Shown: in pieces, positions 1 to 5,031 of the stretch
How positions within the stretch are numbered: the stretch's first letter is position 1
How the letters are laid out: each line of letters begins with the position of its first letter
Source: an uncultured Eubacteriales bacterium
Lineage (GTDB): Bacteria; Bacillota; Clostridia; Oscillospirales; CAG-272
DNA length: 5,438 nt
Assembly (NCBI GenBank): GCA_900321265.1
Contig: ONVJ01000143.1
Span: 1-5,438, forward strand
Reading direction: 5' to 3'
Made by a program: the position numbers and the translations under genes
Notes under the pieces: model-generated
What the model was told of the DNA's origin: nothing
What the model saw: the letters and a program-made list of their open reading frames with translations, nothing else
The model's database searches: none

Positions 1-701
1 CGGATCGCGTCGGGGTCTCCCGAGCGGCGCGCGTAGTCGGCAAGACCGGCAGGGCGGGACGCGACAGAGACTAGCGACAGCATGCGGTTCCCGCGGTTGA
101 TCCCGAGGATCTTCGCTATCGGTCCAAGCTCGTGAGTCGGGTAGTAGTCGCAGTTGTGGCGGCGGGCGTATTCCAGCCTGAAGCTGTCGCGCGCCGGCTT
201 CCCGAGCAGGTATTCCCGCAGATCGTGGGCGTAAGCGCCCGAACAGTGGACGATATCTCCGAAGATCCCGGCCGCCGCCATCGATGCCGCCAGCGTCTCG
301 TCTTTTCCGAAGCAGCAGTTCTCGGCGAACATCAGCGGCGTACCCGTCCTTCTGTAGGTCTCGACCAGCCTTTCGCATTCCCCGACCGACGCGGCTCCGC
401 CGACCTCGATCAGGGGGGCGATCCCGTTCTCCATGCACCAGACCGCGATCCCGGCGTGCGCGGTCCAGTCGGTGGCAACGAGCAGGGCGTCGGGACGGAC
501 CGTCATCTCCCTGCAGTCGGAAAAGAGGGCGGGCCGGTCGGTGCTGTATTCCGAAACCAGCGCGGCGGCCCTTTCGCGTTTTTCGTGATCGGGGTCGCAG
601 AGAGCGCATATATCCGCCTGCCCCGAGGGCAGGATCGCGTTTTTCAGAAGACCGAATCCGCGGCTGCCGAGTCCGGCGACGGCAAGTTTTATCCTTTCCA
701 A
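1..701 (-). CDS. Gfo/Idh/MocA-family protein, GH109-like (NAD-dependent glycosidase type), 3' end outside window
   Basis: The minus strand reads open for 233 codons from a TTG at 701 down to the left edge, so the C-terminus is missing. The N-terminus is a Rossmann NAD(P)-binding fold: GLGSRG at residues 10-15 and an acidic ALCDPD at about 33-38, where the adenosine ribose would bind. Further blocks recall the GH109 alpha-N-acetylgalactosaminidase branch: IEVGGA (98-103; EVPAA-like there, EKP in ordinary family members), FAENCCF (125-131), GDIVHCSGAYAHDLRE (148-163) and YPTHELGPIAKILGINRG (187-204). GH109 enzymes keep NAD bound and cleave glycosides by an oxidation-elimination-reduction cycle at C3. 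Departures seen here are Glu191 where GH109 usually has Gly (THGLGP) and GG for PA at 101-102, so glycosidase activity or its substrate is uncertain; a plain sugar dehydrogenase is possible. No signal peptide is seen, so it is probably cytoplasmic. It is transcribed away from the other genes. Confidence 0.88.
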   Translation of the reverse strand, partial: MERIKLAVAGLGSRGFGLLKNAILPSGQADICALCDPDHEKRERAAALVSEYSTDRPALFSDCREMTVRPDALLVATDWTAHAGIAVWCMENGIAPLIEVGGAASVGECERLVETYRRTGTPLMFAENCCFGKDETLAASMAAAGIFGDIVHCSGAYAHDLREYLLGKPARDSFRLEYARRHNCDYYPTHELGPIAKILGINRGNRMLSLVSVASRPAGLADYARRSGDPDAI

Positions 702-708
702 AAAAAGT

Positions 709-716
709 CTCCTTTC
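709..716 (-). promoter_or_regulatory. Ribosome binding site that fixes a TTG start
   Basis: On the minus strand GAAAGGAG lies 7 bases before TTG at 701-699. No in-frame ATG lies near it (the first internal Met is residue 66, after the Rossmann motif), so TTG is the start. The spacer and the first two bases of the start codon form a run of seven T's (706-700). Confidence 0.75.
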
Positions 717-797
717 AGAACGCCGCAGGGCCGCGGCGGGGTGACGGTCCGCCCGCGCCCGGTCTTTTGCGGTTCCGGAGCGGAAATTCGTGGGGAT

Positions 798-828
798 CTT
801 CGCGGATGTGACCGCTTCACGCGCGAAG
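798..828 (-). promoter_or_regulatory. Hairpin in the 5' leader of the GH109-like gene
   Basis: Arms CTTCGCG (798-804) and CGCGAAG (822-828) are perfectly complementary. Inside them GTGA (808-811) and TCAC (817-820) pair around a 5-base loop, giving 11 paired positions with a small internal bulge. With the promoter at 850-878, transcription would begin near 843, so this structure lies close to the 5' end of a leader about 140 bases long. It could stabilise the RNA or be a DNA-binding operator (GTGA-N5-TCAC). It is not an intrinsic terminator for the minus strand, because the T-run lies before the stem, not after it. Confidence 0.4.
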
Positions 829-849
829 AATAAAAAAATACTTTACTAT

Positions 850-878
850 ATTATATCAAAAAATAAGCTCCGAATCAA
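850..878 (-). promoter_or_regulatory. Housekeeping sigma promoter for the GH109-like gene
   Basis: Read on the minus strand: -35 TTGATT (878-873), a 17-base spacer (872-856), and -10 TATAAT (855-850), a perfect -10 preceded by TGA (extended -10). The spacer carries a T-rich tract. Transcription would start near 843 and run into the gene at 701. The -35 box nearly abuts the inverted repeat at 880-897. Confidence 0.75.
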
Positions 879-879
879 G

Positions 880-897
880 AGCCGCTTGTAAGCGGCT
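880..897. repeat. Perfect 8-bp inverted repeat beside the -35 box, candidate operator
   Basis: AGCCGCTT-GT-AAGCGGCT: two perfect 8-base arms with a 2-base centre, one base upstream of the -35 hexamer of the minus-strand promoter. The near-absence of a loop favours a binding site for a dimeric regulator over an RNA hairpin, though a 6-bp stem with a TTGTAA loop is possible. The position would suit an activator or a repressor that blocks RNA polymerase. No regulator gene is present in the window. Confidence 0.45.
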
Positions 898-1100
898 GCA
901 CCCTTCTGCACTTAGGATGGTTCTTACCCGGACAGCACCGGCGGGCCCTTCATAACAGAACCGGAAAAAGCTCCAGCCCGGAAGGCGGCTGCGGCAGGCA
1001 GCGGATGGTGCAGGTTTCTCGAGCCCCGGGATTTGTATTTTTTCAAGGCTTCTTTTCTGCTTTTCAGCATGAGTGCCGGTAAAACTTCTTAAAAGGATGA
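898..1100. other. Non-coding divergent intergenic stretch with several small inverted repeats
   Basis: I find no convincing gene here on either strand. It holds TGCA/TGCA (897-900 and 907-910), GGTTCT/AGAACC (919-924 and 957-962) enclosing CCGG/CCGG (928-931 and 938-941), CAGCC/GGCTG (974-978 and 987-991) around a GGAA-containing loop, and CCCGG/CCGGG (977-981 and 1026-1030). A T-rich stretch follows at 1031-1066. The density of pairing suggests a possible structured RNA or regulatory region. I compared it from memory with small SRP RNA, T-box, RNase P and tmRNA signatures and did not find their conserved cores. Its function is unknown. Confidence 0.3.
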
Positions 1101-1129
1101 TTGCAATTGCGCGTGAAATATGATAAAAT
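1101..1129 (+). promoter_or_regulatory. Housekeeping sigma promoter for the GNAT-led gene group
   Basis: -35 TTGCAA (1101-1106), 17-base spacer, -10 TAAAAT (1124-1129), with TGA just before the -10 (extended -10). The region is AT-rich against a GC-rich background. Transcription would start near 1136, leaving a leader of about 68 bases before the ATG at 1204. Confidence 0.6.
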
Positions 1130-1203
1130 AATATATTGAATTTCTATAAGCAGTTGCGTCGCCGTGCGTCACGCGCCCGGCTCGGAGGGAGGTCATTCGG
1201 AGT

Positions 1204-1761
1204 ATGAGACAGCTTAAGATGGTTTGGATGAACGACGGTCTGCTGCCGAAGGAGCCGCTGCTTCCCGCGGGCTGTTCGGTAAAGCCTCTGCCCGATGTCG
1301 AAAAGGGCGTCGAAGTCTGGCTCGACATAGTTCAGTACGGCCTTTCAAAGGGGCTGAAGGACAGAAGCTACTACGACAAGAGCATGGCGTCCGACAGATA
1401 CTCTCCCGAAGACACTCTCTTTGTTTTCTGCGACGGAGAGCCCGCGGCAACCGTCACCGTCATCTGCGGCGAGACCGAAGGCGGCGGCAGGGTGCATATG
1501 GTGGCATGCAAGCCGGGATTCCGCGGCAGGGGAATTGGCACCTGCCTCTCCGCGGTCGCAGTGTACGAGTTGAAGAAGCGGGGGGCAAAGCACGCCTACC
1601 TCACTACCGACGACTGGCGCGTCCCTGCGGTAAAAAGCTATCTGAAGGCGGGCTTTCTGCCGGATATCCCCGAAGGGGACGCCGAGATGTCGTCCCGCTG
1701 GGAAAACGTCCTCGGGATAATCTCCTCGGGAAGGCGTGTCCCGAACGACGGGACTCTCTGA
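1204..1761 (+). CDS. GNAT-family N-acetyltransferase
   Basis: This 185-residue protein has the GNAT acetyl-CoA fold, which transfers an acetyl group from acetyl-CoA to an amine. Motif A is seen as VHMVACKPGFRGRGIG (about 97-112), with the pyrophosphate-binding R-G-R-G-I-G loop at 107-112 followed by helix LSAVAVYELKKRG. Motif B is LTTDDWRVPAVKSYLKAGF (133-151); Tyr146 is in the position that often acts as general acid. The length is normal for a single-domain GNAT. About 70 N-terminal residues before the core sheet are less conserved and probably set the acceptor, which cannot be named. The start at 1204 is supported by GGAGGGAGG (1184-1192), 11 bases upstream; in-frame ATGs at 1219 and 1228 are alternatives. 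It is the first plus-strand gene and lies 72 bases before the GpsA-like gene. Probably cytoplasmic. Confidence 0.92.
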   Translation: MRQLKMVWMNDGLLPKEPLLPAGCSVKPLPDVEKGVEVWLDIVQYGLSKGLKDRSYYDKSMASDRYSPEDTLFVFCDGEPAATVTVICGETEGGGRVHMVACKPGFRGRGIGTCLSAVAVYELKKRGAKHAYLTTDDWRVPAVKSYLKAGFLPDIPEGDAEMSSRWENVLGIISSGRRVPNDGTL

Positions 1762-1781
1762 TCCGCACTGCGAAAAAGCAC

Positions 1782-1810
1782 TTTTCATCCGCATCAATAA
1801 TCTGAATAAT
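1782..1810 (+). promoter_or_regulatory. Weak candidate internal promoter before the GpsA-like gene
   Basis: TTTTCA (1782-1787), 17 bases, AATAAT (1805-1810): 4 of 6 and 5 of 6 matches to consensus with ideal spacing, in an AT-rich gap. It would give a very short leader ending in the ribosome site at 1821. If active, the GpsA-like, amidohydrolase and MBL genes could be expressed without the GNAT gene. Confidence 0.3.
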
Positions 1811-1820
1811 AATTGCCAAA

Positions 1821-1826
1821 AGAGGA
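1821..1826 (+). promoter_or_regulatory. Ribosome binding site placing the start at 1834
   Basis: AGAGGA ends 7 bases before ATG at 1834. A longer frame opens at TTG 1813, but that codon lies upstream of this site and would add seven residues (MPKEEKN) encoded by the ribosome site itself, so it is rejected as the start. Confidence 0.8.
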
Positions 1827-1833
1827 AAAAAAC

Positions 1834-2907
1834 ATGAAAACACTTGCAGAACGCCCTGTAATCACCGTTATCGGAAGCGGAATGATGGGATCGGCCATTA
1901 CCTGGCCGGCGGCAGACAACGGATGCGAGATCAGGCTGGTGGGGACACCGCTCGACCGTGACATCATTTCTCACGCGAGAGAGAAAGCCGAGCACCTGAC
2001 TCTGAAGCGGCCCTTCCCCGACGGCGGAAAGAATTACTCATACTTTTATTTTGAGGAACTCGACCGTGCCCTCGACGGCGCGGACATCACCATATGCGGA
2101 GTTTCCAGCTTCGGCCTCGACTGGTATCTCGAAAACGTCATCCCCCGCCTGCCCGACGGTCTTCCCGTCCTTTCGATAACGAAGGGCATGATACATACCG
2201 GCGGCGGAAAAATGATCTCATATCCCGAAAAGATGGAGGAGGTCGCAGAGAGCCTCGGGAAGAAGATCGATTTCATGGCGGTCGGCGGTCCCTGCACCTC
2301 ATATGAACTGGCCGACCACGATCCCTCCTGCGTCACCTTCTGCGGCAGAAAGCCAGAGCTTCTCCGCGCAGTGAGAAGCTGGTTCGAGGCCCCATATTAC
2401 CACGTCAGCCTTTCTGACGACGTAAGGGGAGTCGAATGCGCCGTGGCCCTCAAGAACGCCTACGCTCTCGGCATATCGCTCGCGATAGGAATGTCCTACA
2501 AGCGCGAGGGCAGGGAATTCGAGCATTACAATTCCCAGGCGGCGCTCTTCGGTCAGGCGGTAAAAGAGATGCAGAAACTGCTCGCAGAATGCGGCGGAAA
2601 ACCCGAGAACATCACTCTGGGCGCCGGCGACCTCTACGTCACCGTCTTCGGCGGCAGGACGCGCAGGCTGGGCATACTGCTCGGCGAGGGATACAGCTTT
2701 GCCGAGGCGAAGGCGAAGCTCGCCGGGGTCACCCTCGAATCGACTGCCATCGCCGCACGTACGGTCGAGGCTGTAAAGGAGCTTGAAAGGCTCGGAAGAG
2801 CCCGCCCAGAGGAGTTTCCGATGCTCCATCACATCGGACGTCTGCTTGACGGCGAGACGGGGATCACCGTCCCCTTCGCCGCCTTCGAGAGCGAGAGCTT
2901 TGAATAA
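1834..2907 (+). CDS. GpsA-like NAD(P)-dependent glycerol-3-phosphate dehydrogenase family protein
   Basis: 357 residues, near the 330-350 usual for GpsA, which interconverts dihydroxyacetone phosphate and sn-glycerol-3-phosphate with NAD(P)H. The N-terminal Rossmann domain has VITVIGSGMMGSA (9-21; GxGxxG at 14-19). Lys117 lies in SITKGM, the equivalent of the family's T/S-x-K-G segment. GGPCTSYELAD replaces the usual SGPSFAxEVA. The C-terminal helical domain has VALKNAYALGISLAIG, with Lys207 as the conserved catalytic lysine, and LGAGDLYVTVFGGRTRRLG (262-280), with Asp266 and Arg275 at conserved substrate positions. Thr276 stands where family members usually have Asn. Overall it resembles a divergent GpsA branch, so the substrate may be another phosphorylated polyol or ketose. 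Whether it makes phospholipid precursor is doubtful, since its neighbours are an amidohydrolase and an MBL hydrolase, not lipid genes. The next gene starts 16 bases after its stop. Confidence 0.9.
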   Translation: MKTLAERPVITVIGSGMMGSAITWPAADNGCEIRLVGTPLDRDIISHAREKAEHLTLKRPFPDGGKNYSYFYFEELDRALDGADITICGVSSFGLDWYLENVIPRLPDGLPVLSITKGMIHTGGGKMISYPEKMEEVAESLGKKIDFMAVGGPCTSYELADHDPSCVTFCGRKPELLRAVRSWFEAPYYHVSLSDDVRGVECAVALKNAYALGISLAIGMSYKREGREFEHYNSQAALFGQAVKEMQKLLAECGGKPENITLGAGDLYVTVFGGRTRRLGILLGEGYSFAEAKAKLAGVTLESTAIAARTVEAVKELERLGRARPEEFPMLHHIGRLLDGETGITVPFAAFESESFE

Positions 2908-2911
2908 AAAC

Positions 2912-2918
2912 GGAGGAG
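2912..2918 (+). promoter_or_regulatory. Ribosome binding site placing the amidohydrolase start at 2924
   Basis: GGAGGAG lies 5 bases before ATG at 2924 (7 bases counted from GGAGG). The same frame is open back to an ATG at 2783, but that extension overlaps the end of the GpsA-like gene by about 125 bases and reads as low-complexity Arg/Ser/Pro sequence, so it is rejected. Confidence 0.85.
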
Positions 2919-2923
2919 CCCCC

Positions 2924-4069
2924 ATGATTATTAAAAACGCCGTGATAAACGACGCGGTCAACAGAAAGCCATACAGAGGCGATATCCTTGTCAGAGACGG
3001 CAAGATTGTCTCGGTCGGCGGCAGCGCCGAACCGTCGGGAGACGAAAAGGTCATAGATGCCTCGGGGCTCTTTGCCTACCCCGGATTCGTCGACGCCCAC
3101 AGCCACATCGGTCTTGACAACTACGGCGGCCCGACCGGGACCACCCACGACTACAACGAGATGACCGACATCCTTTCGCCCCAGCTGCGCGGCAGCGACA
3201 GCTACTATCCCCACGACGCGGCGATACCGGCCGCGCTCGCGGGAGGAGTGACGACGGTCGCCGCCGGCCCGGGATCAGCCAACGTGCTCGGCGGGACCTT
3301 CTTCGCGGTAAAGCTCTTCGGCAACACAGTCGAGGCCGCGACGCTGCGGGATCCCGTCGCGATGAAATGCGCCTTCGGCGAGAATCCGAAGCGCTGCCAC
3401 AAAGACAAGACAGATTCGACCAGGATGACGACGGCGGCGAAGCTCCGCGAGGCGCTTTTCTCGGCAAGGGACTATATGATGAGAAAGGAGCTCGCCGGCG
3501 ACGACCGCGCGAAGCTCCCGAAATACGATATGAAGGCCGAGGCGCTGATCCCGGTGCTTGAAGGCAGGATCCCGCTCAAGGCCCACGCCCACCGCGCCGA
3601 CGACATAATGACCGCCCTCAGGATCGCCCGCGAGTTCGGCGTGAAGATCACGATAGAGCACTGCACCGAGGGACACCTGATAGTCGACGAGCTCGCCGCG
3701 GCCGGAGTCCCGGTAGCCGTCGGACCGACGCTCACCAACGCGTCGAAACTCGAGCTGATAAACAAGAGCTGGAAGACGCCCGGGATACTTGCCGCGGCGG
3801 GGATACAGGTGTCGATAATCACCGACGCCCCGGTCATCCCGCAGCAGTATCTGCCGCTCTGCGCCGGCCTCGCCGTAAAGGCGGGCATGGATCCCTTCCT
3901 CGCCCTTCTGGCGATCACGCTGAACCCCGCGAAGCATATCGGTGTTGACGACAGAGTAGGTTCGCTCGAGCCGGGCAAGGACGCCGACATCGTCCTCGCG
4001 GACGGCGATCCTATGATCAGCGACACCGCCGTCGTCAGGGTGATACTCGACGGCGAGATCAGAGTCTGA
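2924..4069 (+). CDS. Metal-dependent amidohydrolase, imidazolonepropionase-like (COG1228 type)
   Basis: 381 residues with the amidohydrolase-superfamily layout: a small beta-sandwich at both ends around a TIM barrel. The N-terminal part ends in PGFVDAHSH, giving the HxH metal pair His59/His61. Next come GGVTTVAAGPGSANVLGG, a family hallmark, and GENPKRCH. LKAHAHRADDI supplies His221 and His223, IEHCTEGH supplies His246 and His251, and ITDAPVIP supplies Asp301, the usual catalytic Asp on strand 8. The C-terminal VGSLEPGKDADIVLADGDP closes the sandwich and is typical of imidazolonepropionase and related hydrolases. These enzymes use a metal-activated water to open cyclic amides or cleave peptide-like amides. 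The exact substrate is unknown; no hut genes are nearby, so histidine breakdown is unlikely. No signal peptide is seen, so it is cytoplasmic. It follows the GpsA-like gene by 16 bases, strongly suggesting co-transcription. Confidence 0.92.
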   Translation: MIIKNAVINDAVNRKPYRGDILVRDGKIVSVGGSAEPSGDEKVIDASGLFAYPGFVDAHSHIGLDNYGGPTGTTHDYNEMTDILSPQLRGSDSYYPHDAAIPAALAGGVTTVAAGPGSANVLGGTFFAVKLFGNTVEAATLRDPVAMKCAFGENPKRCHKDKTDSTRMTTAAKLREALFSARDYMMRKELAGDDRAKLPKYDMKAEALIPVLEGRIPLKAHAHRADDIMTALRIAREFGVKITIEHCTEGHLIVDELAAAGVPVAVGPTLTNASKLELINKSWKTPGILAAAGIQVSIITDAPVIPQQYLPLCAGLAVKAGMDPFLALLAITLNPAKHIGVDDRVGSLEPGKDADIVLADGDPMISDTAVVRVILDGEIRV

Positions 4070-4078
4070 CACGCACCT

Positions 4079-4109
4079 CCGGCGCCGGGACCTCCCGGGC
4101 CGGGCGGGA
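4079..4109 (+). repeat. GC-rich inverted repeats in the amidohydrolase-MBL gap
   Basis: A perfect 10-base palindrome CCGGCGCCGG (4079-4088) is followed by TCCCG/CGGGA arms (4093-4097 and 4105-4109) and a GGGACC direct repeat (4087-4092 and 4106-4111). No T-run follows, so it is not an intrinsic terminator. It could modestly affect RNA processing or expression of the MBL gene, or be chance in GC-rich DNA. Confidence 0.25.
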
Positions 4110-4135
4110 CCGAAGTATGAAAGGAACCCGAAAAA

Positions 4136-4939
4136 ATGAAGATAACTTTTCTTGGCACCAGCCACGGCTTCAACGAGCCGGGAAGATTCTGTTCGTCGGC
4201 GGTCGTGACCGTTGACGGAAAGCATTACGTCATTGACGCCGGAGCGCCGATAATGGGACTGCTTCCGACGCGCGGCTTTTCCTATTCCGCCGTCGCCGGC
4301 ATCTTCATAACCCATAATCATTCCGACCATTTTCTCGGTCTTGTCGAGTTCATCAGGCAGATCGAGGGCTTCGGAGAGTTCGAGGGCATACACGTGAACG
4401 TCTATGTCCCCGAGGAATTCCCGTCGGCGGCCATCAACGTCTTCAATTTCGGCGATCCCGCAGGGAAGCCGGTCCCGCTGCCTGGAGGCGCTTCCTCGCG
4501 CAGAGACCCCGGCAGGAGGATCGATTTTATCACCTATCCCGATCCCGAGAGCGTCATCTTCGACGACGGCAGGGTGAAGATCACCGCCATCCCGAACATG
4601 CACATAGCCCACTCCCACTCCTTCCTCATCGAGGCGGAGGGAAAGCGCGTCGTCTTCTCGGGAGACATGAAGAGGGACTTCCCCGACTATCCCGCAGTGC
4701 TGACCGAGCCGGGAGCCGCCGGAGGGAGGGTGAATCTCTTCGTCGTCGAGGGGGCTCACACGCGGCTCTGCAAGCCCGAGATCATCGAGATCTTCAGAAG
4801 GACGCGGACTCAGAGACTGATAGTTTCTCATGTCAACTATGCCTTCAACACCGAAGAGATGATCGGGAGCATGAGAGACGCCGTCGCCGATCTCTATCCG
4901 GTCGACGAGGCCTTCGACGGGATGGTCGTAAAAATCTGA
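4136..4939 (+). CDS. Metallo-beta-lactamase-fold hydrolase, RNase Z/PhnP-like
   Basis: 267 residues. FLGTSHGFNEPGR near the start and YVIDAGAP (31-38) are typical openings of the RNase Z/PhnP branch of the metallo-beta-lactamase fold. The metal-binding motif THNHSDHFLGL gives His60, His62, Asp64 and His65. Further ligands are His156 in IPNMHIAHSHSF, Asp177 in FSGDMKRD (the usual GD-T is here GD-M) and His232 in VSHVNY, so the two-zinc (or other metal) set appears complete. Family members cleave phosphodiesters such as tRNA 3' trailers or ribosyl cyclic phosphates (PhnP). The RNase Z exosite arm is not evident, so a small-molecule phosphodiesterase or lactonase-type activity is more likely; this is inference. 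The start at 4136 follows AAGGA (4121-4125) by 10 bases. The gene lies 66 bases after the amidohydrolase with no promoter seen in the gap, so it is probably the last gene of the operon. Cytoplasmic. Confidence 0.92.
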   Translation: MKITFLGTSHGFNEPGRFCSSAVVTVDGKHYVIDAGAPIMGLLPTRGFSYSAVAGIFITHNHSDHFLGLVEFIRQIEGFGEFEGIHVNVYVPEEFPSAAINVFNFGDPAGKPVPLPGGASSRRDPGRRIDFITYPDPESVIFDDGRVKITAIPNMHIAHSHSFLIEAEGKRVVFSGDMKRDFPDYPAVLTEPGAAGGRVNLFVVEGAHTRLCKPEIIEIFRRTRTQRLIVSHVNYAFNTEEMIGSMRDAVADLYPVDEAFDGMVVKI

Positions 4940-4968
4940 TTGATTTTCAATAATTGATATGATATAAT
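4940..4968 (+). promoter_or_regulatory. Strong housekeeping sigma promoter for the membrane-protein gene
   Basis: TTGATT (4940-4945), 17-base spacer, perfect TATAAT (4963-4968) preceded by TGA (extended -10). The -35 begins on the base after the MBL stop codon. Hexamers and spacing are identical to those of the minus-strand promoter at 850-878. Transcription would start near 4975. Confidence 0.75.
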
Positions 4969-4982
4969 AAAATGTCGCGCCG

Positions 4983-5008
4983 GCGGAGCGCCACTTTGGT
5001 GTTTCCGC
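4983..5008 (+). promoter_or_regulatory. Leader hairpin before the membrane-protein gene
   Basis: GCGGA (4983-4987) pairs with TCCGC (5004-5008), and the inner CGCCA/TGGTG segments (4989-4993 and 4997-5001) pair around a CTT loop with one G-U and a small bulge. It lies between the predicted start of transcription and the ribosome site GAGG (5021-5024). No T-run follows, so it is not a terminator; it may protect the 5' end of the mRNA. Confidence 0.35.
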
Positions 5009-5031
5009 ATTCATGCGACAGAGGAAAACGA

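Noticed and set aside
132..833. A 233-codon plus-strand open frame over the left gene
   Set aside because: Its translation is Arg/Pro/Gly-rich without motifs, whereas the opposite strand encodes a clear Rossmann/GH109-like protein.
898..1040. A small SRP RNA, suggested by CCCGGAAGG and CCCCGGGATTTG
   Set aside because: The conserved AGCAGC after the GGAA loop and the matching closing stem are absent; the resemblance is limited to short GC strings.
1726..1744. TCGGGA/TCCCGA hairpin near the end of the GNAT gene as a terminator
   Set aside because: It lies inside the coding region and is not followed by a T-run.
1345..1995. A 216-codon minus-strand open frame crossing the GNAT gene and the start of the GpsA-like gene
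   Set aside because: It spans two plus-strand genes with clear family motifs and has no ribosome site or recognisable domain of its own.
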